6,974 nt of DNA, from positions 1 through 6,974 of the forward strand of contig JARFQS010000225.1 in assembly GCA_029287645.1 (NCBI GenBank). The letters are read 5' to 3'. This document shows positions 1 through 6,974 of this stretch, in pieces (within the stretch, counting starts at the first letter, position 1; each line of letters begins with the position of its first letter). This stretch comes from Thermoanaerobaculia bacterium. Lineage in GTDB: Bacteria > Acidobacteriota > Thermoanaerobaculia > Multivoradales > JAHEKO01. Below the pieces are notes generated by a model that saw only the letters and a list, made by a program, of their open reading frames with translations, was not told the origin of the DNA and ran no database searches. The position numbers and the translations under genes are program-made.

Positions 1-15
1 GTGTATAAGAGACAG
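1..15. other. Residual Tn5/Nextera mosaic-end adapter at contig edge
   Basis: The first 15 bases, GTGTATAAGAGACAG, equal the last 15 bases of the 19-bp Tn5 mosaic end used in tagmentation libraries. They lie exactly at the edge of the window. The rpoC frame happens to stay open through them, adding a spurious tail of about V-S-Y-T after the genuine residues ...EGDLV(A). The native sequence should be taken to begin at base 16. A true genomic match is possible in principle, but 15 matching bases at the extreme end of a contig make untrimmed adapter by far the simpler reading. Confidence 0.95.
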
Positions 16-2941
<2,926 letters not shown>

Positions 2942-2948
2942 GGTGATT

Positions 2949-2955
2949 CCTCCTT
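2949..2955 (-). promoter_or_regulatory. Shine-Dalgarno sequence of rpoC
   Basis: On the minus strand this reads AAGGAGG, a near-perfect match to the anti-Shine-Dalgarno of 16S rRNA. Seven nucleotides (AATCACC) separate it from TTG at 2941-2939, which is the optimal distance. The first in-frame ATG at 2923 is 25 nt away, too far for normal initiation. The site therefore decides the rpoC start in favour of TTG. Confidence 0.85.
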
Positions 2956-2958
2956 CCC

Positions 2959-2986
2959 TTGGGAGTCGGTCGTCGACTTTCTCCAA
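2959..2986 (-). other. Possible small hairpin in the rpoB-rpoC gap, just upstream of the rpoC RBS
   Basis: In the transcript TTGGAG (2986-2981) can pair with CTCCCAA (2965-2959) with one bulged C. As an alternative, the inner AGTCG (2978-2974) can pair with CGACT (2968-2964) around a 5-nt loop. The two pairings compete for the same bases. There is no following U run, so it is not an intrinsic terminator. It could affect ribosome access or RNA processing between the two cistrons, but stems this short also occur by chance. No promoter could be recognised in this gap. Confidence 0.2.
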
Positions 2987-3005
2987 CCTGGTTCCGGTTC
3001 CGCCG

Positions 3006-6000
3006 TTAGACCTTCAAGAGCTCCACATCCAGACACAGACTCTGGAGCTCCCGCACTAACACGTTGAAGGACTCGGGCAGACCCGGATCCTCGGGCACAT
3101 CTCCCTTCACCAGGGCTTCGTAGATACGGCTACGGCCTTCCACATCATCGCTCTTCACAGTGAGCAGTTCCTGCAAGGTGTAGGCCGCGCCATAGGCCTC
3201 CAGGGCCCAGACTTCCATCTCACCGAATCGCTGGCCTCCGAATTGGGCCTTACCACCCAGCGGCTGCTGCGTGATGAGCGAGTACGGGCCAATGGAGCGG
3301 GCGTGAATCTTGTCATCCACCAAATGGGAGAGCTTCAGCATGTAGATGTAGCCCACCGTCACTTCTTGCTCGAAGGGCTCTCCCGTCATGCCGTCATGCA
3401 GCGTCGCCTTCCCCGAGTCGGGCAACTGCGCGTCCTCGAGGAATCCCTTGAGATGCGTCTCGTCCGCTCCATCGAACACCGCGGTCGCGAAATGCAGACC
3501 CAGTACCCGACCGGCCCAGCCGAGATGCGTCTCGAGAATCTGGCCGACGTTCATTCGACTGGGAACGCCCAGCGGATTGAGCACGATCTCTACCGGCGTT
3601 CCGTCCGGCAGATACGGCATGTCCTCCTCCGGCAACACTCGCGAAATGACGCCCTTGTTGCCGTGCCGCCCAGCCATCTTGTCGCCGACCTGCAGCTTGC
3701 GCTTCATGGCGACGTAGACCTTGACCAGCTTGATGACGCCCGGCGGCAGCTCGTCACCCTTCTGCAACAGCTGGATCCTCTCTTCGTTGACCTTGTGGAG
3801 GACCTCGATGTAGGAATCGGTGCTGCGGTACACCTCACTCACGATCTTCAGCAGCTTCTTGTCCGAAACAGGAAGGCGGAGGATCTCCTGGCGGCTCAAC
3901 GCCTCGAGAGCCGTCAGGGTGATCTTCTCGCCCTTCTTGAGCAACTTGTCACCGGCCCGACTGCTGACCGCCGCGGTCACCTTCGAGCCCACCAACAGAT
4001 CGGTGATCTTCTTGTTGCGCTCTTCGGTGTAGATCCTCACCTGGTCTTTGATGTTCTTTTCGAGGCGGGCGATTTCCGACTCCTCGATCTCCTGGGCCCG
4101 AATGTCCTTCTCGACACCTTTACGGGAGAAGATCTTCACGTCGACAACCGTGCCTTCGATACCTGGCGGGACCTTGAGACTCGCGTCTCGAACGTCACCA
4201 GCCTTCTCTCCGAAGATCGCTCGCAGAAGCTTCTCCTCCGGGGTCAGCTGCGTCTCGCCCTTCGGGGTCACCTTGCCGACCAGGATGTCGCCTGGCTTGA
4301 CGGTGGCTCCGATGCGCACGATGCCGCTGTCATCCAGATCCCGCAGCGCGGCCTCCGAGACGTTCGGAATGTCGCGGGTGATCTCTTCCGGCCCGAGCTT
4401 GGTGTCACGGGCCTCGATCTCGAACTCCTCGATGTGGATCGACGTGAAGTAGTCGTCCTTCACCAGACGCTCCGACACGAGGATCGCGTCCTCGAAGTTG
4501 TAGCCGCGCCAGGGCATGAAGGCCACCAGCACGTTGCGTCCGAGGGCCAGCTCACCATCATCGGTGCTGGGACCGTCGGCCAGGACGTCCCCCTTCCGGA
4601 CGCGAGCCCCCTGCTCGACAACCGGCTTCTGGGTAACGCAGGTATTCTGATTCGAGCGGCGGAACTTGGTCAGCTGATAGATGTCGGCGCCGAACTCCTT
4701 GGCTTCACCGGTATCCGCATCCTCGCCCTCCACCCTGACGATGACGCGCTCGGAGTCCACCGAGTCGACGATCCCTCCTCGCTTACAGAGCACCACGGCC
4801 CCGGAATCGCGAGCCACGATGGATTCGAGACCCGTACCCACGATAGGCGCCTCACTGCGCAGGAGTGGCACCGCCTGGCGCTGCATGTTGGAGCCCATCA
4901 GAGCCCGGTTGGCATCGTCGTGCTCCAGGAAGGGGATCAGCGCGGCTGCCACCGATACCAGCTGCTTGGGGCTGATATCCATGTAGTCGATACGCTCCCG
5001 CTCCACTGTGACGAAGTCGCCTCCAGAACGCGAAGTGACGCGCTCTTCGACCAGATTACCCCTCTCGTCCACCTCGGCATTGGCCTGGGCGATGATGTAC
5101 TTCTCCTCCTCCCAGGCCGTCAGATACCAGGCGTGCGGCTCACCTTCGGCCTGGCGTTTCTTACCGCGCTTGAGCTTGCGGTTGGCGGCATCCAGCTCGT
5201 CTCCAGTGACGATCTGACCCAGCTTGAAGGTACCGTCCCCGATCCTCGAGATCCGGAAGTGATCGATGACGCGACCGCCTTCGACCTTCTTGTACGGGCT
5301 CTCGATGAAGCCGTACTCGTTGACTCGGGCGTAGGTGGCGAGTGACGAGATGAGGCCGATATTCGGCCCTTCAGGGGTCTCGATAGGACAGATTCGGCCG
5401 TAGTGAGACGCGTGCACGTCACGCACTTCGAATCCGGCGCGCTCCCTGGACAACCCACCCGGGCCGAGAGCCGAGAGTCGCCTCTTGTGGGTCACCTCCG
5501 AAAGCGGGTTCGTCTGATCCATGAACTGCGAGAGCTGGGACGAGCCGAAGAACTCCTTGATGGCGGCAATGACCGGCTTCGAGTTGATCAGGTCGTGCGG
5601 CATGGCCGAGTCGATGTCCTGATGAACCGACATCTTCTCCTTGATGGCCCTCTCCATGCGTACCAGTCCCACCCTGAACTGGTTCTCCAGCAACTCACCC
5701 ACTGTGCGAACGCGTCGGTTGCCCAGGTTGTCGATGTCGTCCACCCTGCCTACGTCACGATGCAGGCGCAGGAAGTACTCGACGACTTTCAGGAAGTCAT
5801 CGGCGGACAGGGTCTTCTGATCCACCGGCACGTCGGTGTCGAGCTTGATGTTGAACTTGAACCGCCCCACTCTGGAGAAGTCGTATCGCTTGGCATCGAA
5901 GAACATCCCATAGAACAGGGAACGGGCGCTCTCCAACGTCGGGGGGTCGCCCGGTCGCATCCGACGGTAGATCTCGATCAGGGCGTCCTTGGCGTTGGCG

Positions 6001-6974
6001 GTATGGTCCTTGGCCAGCGTATTGGTCAGGATGTTCCCGACGACCTCCCAGTCGGGGAAGAAGAGCTCGAGATCGGTGTGTTTGCGTCCCTTGAGACGTT
6101 CCTCGAGATCCTCGGGGACCAGATCATTGGCCTCGAACAGAACCTCTCCAGTGTCCAGGTCCACCACGTCGGAGATGAACAGCGCACGATCGAGATCCAC
6201 GATCCGCACTGCTTCCTCGAAGTCCTTGCCCTTGTCGAGCGTCTCGATGCTCGCCTCGTCGAGCTTCAGACCTGCAAACAATCGATAGGCGTTGCGACGA
6301 CCCCGACTATGACGATCCTTCAGTCGCTCCTGCTCGAGAACCGCGGGGGGAATCGACAGAGTCAGCTTGCCGCGCCCGGCCAGCTTGGCGGGGATGGGCG
6401 TGTAGAAGCGCCGCAAGATGGCCTCGTTGTCTTCCAACCCGAGAGCTCGCAAGAAGACGGTGCCATGGAACTTCCGCTTGCGATCGATCCGAATGCTCAA
6501 GACTTCCTTCTGGTCGTACTCGAATTCGACCCACGACCCACGATAGGGAATGATCTTGGCGAGGAAAGAGCGAGGAGCCTGCTTGGTGAAGAATACGCCG
6601 GGGCTGCGATGCAGCTGACTGACGATCACCCGCTCGGTGCCATTGATCACGAAAGTCCCGTTGTCCGTCATCAGCGGAATATCGCCGAAGTAGACCTCTT
6701 CCTCCTTGGCGTCGCGCATCATTCGCGCGCCGGTCTCGGGATCCTTGTCGAACACGAAGAGCCGGAAGGTCACCCTCAGCGGCACGGCGTGCGTCATGCC
6801 CCTCTCTTGGCACTCCGAGATGGAATAGGTCAGCTGCAGGTCGACCGGGTTGCCACAGATGTCGCAGCGGGTGACGCGATTCTTGTTGATCACGCCGCAC
6901 TCTGGACAGTCCACGGTCTCTTCGTGCGGATGCTCGGTCATGATCTTGGCGCTGCAGTTCGAGCAGGTCATGCG
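3006..6974 (-). CDS. rpoB: DNA-directed RNA polymerase subunit beta (5'-truncated by window edge)
   Basis: This is the second-largest subunit of core RNA polymerase. It forms one side of the active-site cleft and binds sigma region 4 through its flap. The frame is open to base 6974 and ends at TAA (3008-3006). The ATG at 6971 is probably internal: the codon before it is Arg, no RBS is visible, and the N-terminal segment corresponding to E. coli residues 1 to about 70 is missing. Numbering from that Met, seen in order: a cysteine-rich segment (3-39); ECQERGMT (53-60); EIPL-type core with [20 protein letters not shown] (98-117); lobe with a proteobacterial-type insert (about 178-327); rifampicin cluster I (477-502, E. 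coli number minus 31); GPNIGLI (535-541); GYNFEDA with E827 and D828; flap with the sigma-binding [15 protein letters not shown] helix (910-924); a roughly 115-residue insert (about 957-1071); [12 protein letters not shown] with K1098 and K1106 (E. coli K1065 and K1073); and the C-terminal clamp piece from [20 protein letters not shown]. The long E. coli insert after ILETHLG is absent: only about 12 residues lead to TAVFDGAD. It lies 64 bases upstream of the rpoC TTG. Confidence 0.98.
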   Translation of the reverse strand, partial: RMTCSNCSAKIMTEHPHEETVDCPECGVINKNRVTRCDICGNPVDLQLTYSISECQERGMTHAVPLRVTFRLFVFDKDPETGARMMRDAKEEEVYFGDIPLMTDNGTFVINGTERVIVSQLHRSPGVFFTKQAPRSFLAKIIPYRGSWVEFEYDQKEVLSIRIDRKRKFHGTVFLRALGLEDNEAILRRFYTPIPAKLAGRGKLTLSIPPAVLEQERLKDRHSRGRRNAYRLFAGLKLDEASIETLDKGKDFEEAVRIVDLDRALFISDVVDLDTGEVLFEANDLVPEDLEERLKGRKHTDLELFFPDWEVVGNILTNTLAKDHTANAKDALIEIYRRMRPGDPPTLESARSLFYGMFFDAKRYDFSRVGRFKFNIKLDTDVPVDQKTLSADDFLKVVEYFLRLHRDVGRVDDIDNLGNRRVRTVGELLENQFRVGLVRMERAIKEKMSVHQDIDSAMPHDLINSKPVIAAIKEFFGSSQLSQFMDQTNPLSEVTHKRRLSALGPGGLSRERAGFEVRDVHASHYGRICPIETPEGPNIGLISSLATYARVNEYGFIESPYKKVEGGRVIDHFRISRIGDGTFKLGQIVTGDELDAANRKLKRGKKRQAEGEPHAWYLTAWEEEKYIIAQANAEVDERGNLVEERVTSRSGGDFVTVERERIDYMDISPKQLVSVAAALIPFLEHDDANRALMGSNMQRQAVPLLRSEAPIVGTGLESIVARDSGAVVLCKRGGIVDSVDSERVIVRVEGEDADTGEAKEFGADIYQLTKFRRSNQNTCVTQKPVVEQGARVRKGDVLADGPSTDDGELALGRNVLVAFMPWRGYNFEDAILVSERLVKDDYFTSIHIEEFEIEARDTKLGPEEITRDIPNVSEAALRDLDDSGIVRIGATVKPGDILVGKVTPKGETQLTPEEKLLRAIFGEKAGDVRDASLKVPPGIEGTVVDVKIFSRKGVEKDIRAQEIEESEIARLEKNIKDQVRIYTEERNKKITDLLVGSKVTAAVSSRAGDKLLKKGEKITLTALEALSRQEILRLPVSDKKLLKIVSEVYRSTDSYIEVLHKVNEERIQLLQKGDELPPGVIKLVKVYVAMKRKLQVGDKMAGRHGNKGVISRVLPEEDMPYLPDGTPVEIVLNPLGVPSRMNVGQILETHLGWAGRVLGLHFATAVFDGADETHLKGFLEDAQLPDSGKATLHDGMTGEPFEQEVTVGYIYMLKLSHLVDDKIHARSIGPYSLITQQPLGGKAQFGGQRFGEMEVWALEAYGAAYTLQELLTVKSDDVEGRSRIYEALVKGDVPEDPGLPESFNVLVRELQSLCLDVELLKV
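6855..6965 (-). other. Cysteine-rich (three CxxC) putative zinc-binding segment in the N-terminal part of beta
   Basis: Within rpoB, residues 3-39 (counted from Met at 6971) hold three CxxC pairs: C3/C6 (CSNC), C22/C25 (CPEC) and C36/C39 (CDIC). The last two pairs are each followed by Gly, in the style of zinc ribbons. The segment sits directly before [18 protein letters not shown], where E. coli beta has an ordinary cysteine-poor stretch before its ECQIRGVT. The reading frame is continuous with the rest of beta, so this is an in-frame domain element, not a separate gene. More cysteines may lie upstream, outside the window. Zinc binding is inferred from motif spacing only. From memory, beta subunits of Acidobacteriota have a comparable insert here, which I could not check. 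Confidence 0.7.

Noticed and set aside
2942..3005. Intrinsic terminator or internal promoter between rpoB and rpoC
   Set aside because: No stable GC-rich stem followed by a U run is present, and no convincing -35/-10 pair is visible. The genes are most simply co-transcribed.
3243..5345. A 700-codon open frame on the plus strand, antisense to rpoB
   Set aside because: It lies in exact codon-to-codon register with rpoB. It stays open only because rpoB avoids TTA, CTA and TCA codons over this stretch. Its translation shows no recognisable domain, and rpoB itself is clearly conserved.
6969..6971. ATG at 6971 as the true rpoB start
   Set aside because: The frame continues upstream with an Arg codon, no RBS can be seen, and the essential N-terminal segment of beta would be missing. 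It is an internal Met at the window edge.

Overview
The window is part of the core RNA polymerase operon of a bacterium. Only two genes are present, both on the minus strand and in the order rpoB then rpoC. All of it is explained by these two genes, the 64-base gap between them (82 bases if the alternative ATG of rpoC is used), and a 15-base library adapter at the left edge. There is no RNA gene, mobile element, CRISPR array or unknown gene, and I do not see an undescribed system.

Layout from right to left, which is the direction of transcription. Bases 6974-3006 encode the beta subunit (rpoB). It is cut at its 5' end by the window edge, with 1322 residues visible and an intact stop. Bases 3005-2942 are a short gap with a strong Shine-Dalgarno sequence just before rpoC. 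Bases 2941-16 encode the first 975 residues of beta' (rpoC), cut at the 3' end. I read rpoC codon by codon from its start to the left edge and found no stop or frameshift. Bases 15-1 match the Tn5/Nextera mosaic end, so the contig stops in library adapter and not in genomic sequence.

The two products form the catalytic core of one enzyme. Beta supplies the rifampicin-pocket/fork region, the flap that holds sigma region 4, and the conserved lysines near the active site. Beta' supplies the NADFDGD metal-binding loop, both zinc sites, the sigma-binding coiled coil, the bridge helix and the start of the trigger loop. Close same-strand spacing with a dedicated RBS fits the usual rpoBC co-transcription. 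The upstream ribosomal protein genes that often lead this operon are outside the window.

Organism: a moderately GC-rich, Gram-negative-type bacterium. The proteins carry proteobacterial-style inserts (beta lobe, beta between flap and active site, and the start of a trigger-loop insert in beta'). Beta also has a cysteine-rich CxxC segment before its ECQERGMT motif. The overall wording and this insert remind me most of Acidobacteriota, with deltaproteobacterial-like lineages as the alternative. That placement is from memory, not from a search. The adapter suggests a short-read, probably metagenomic, assembly.
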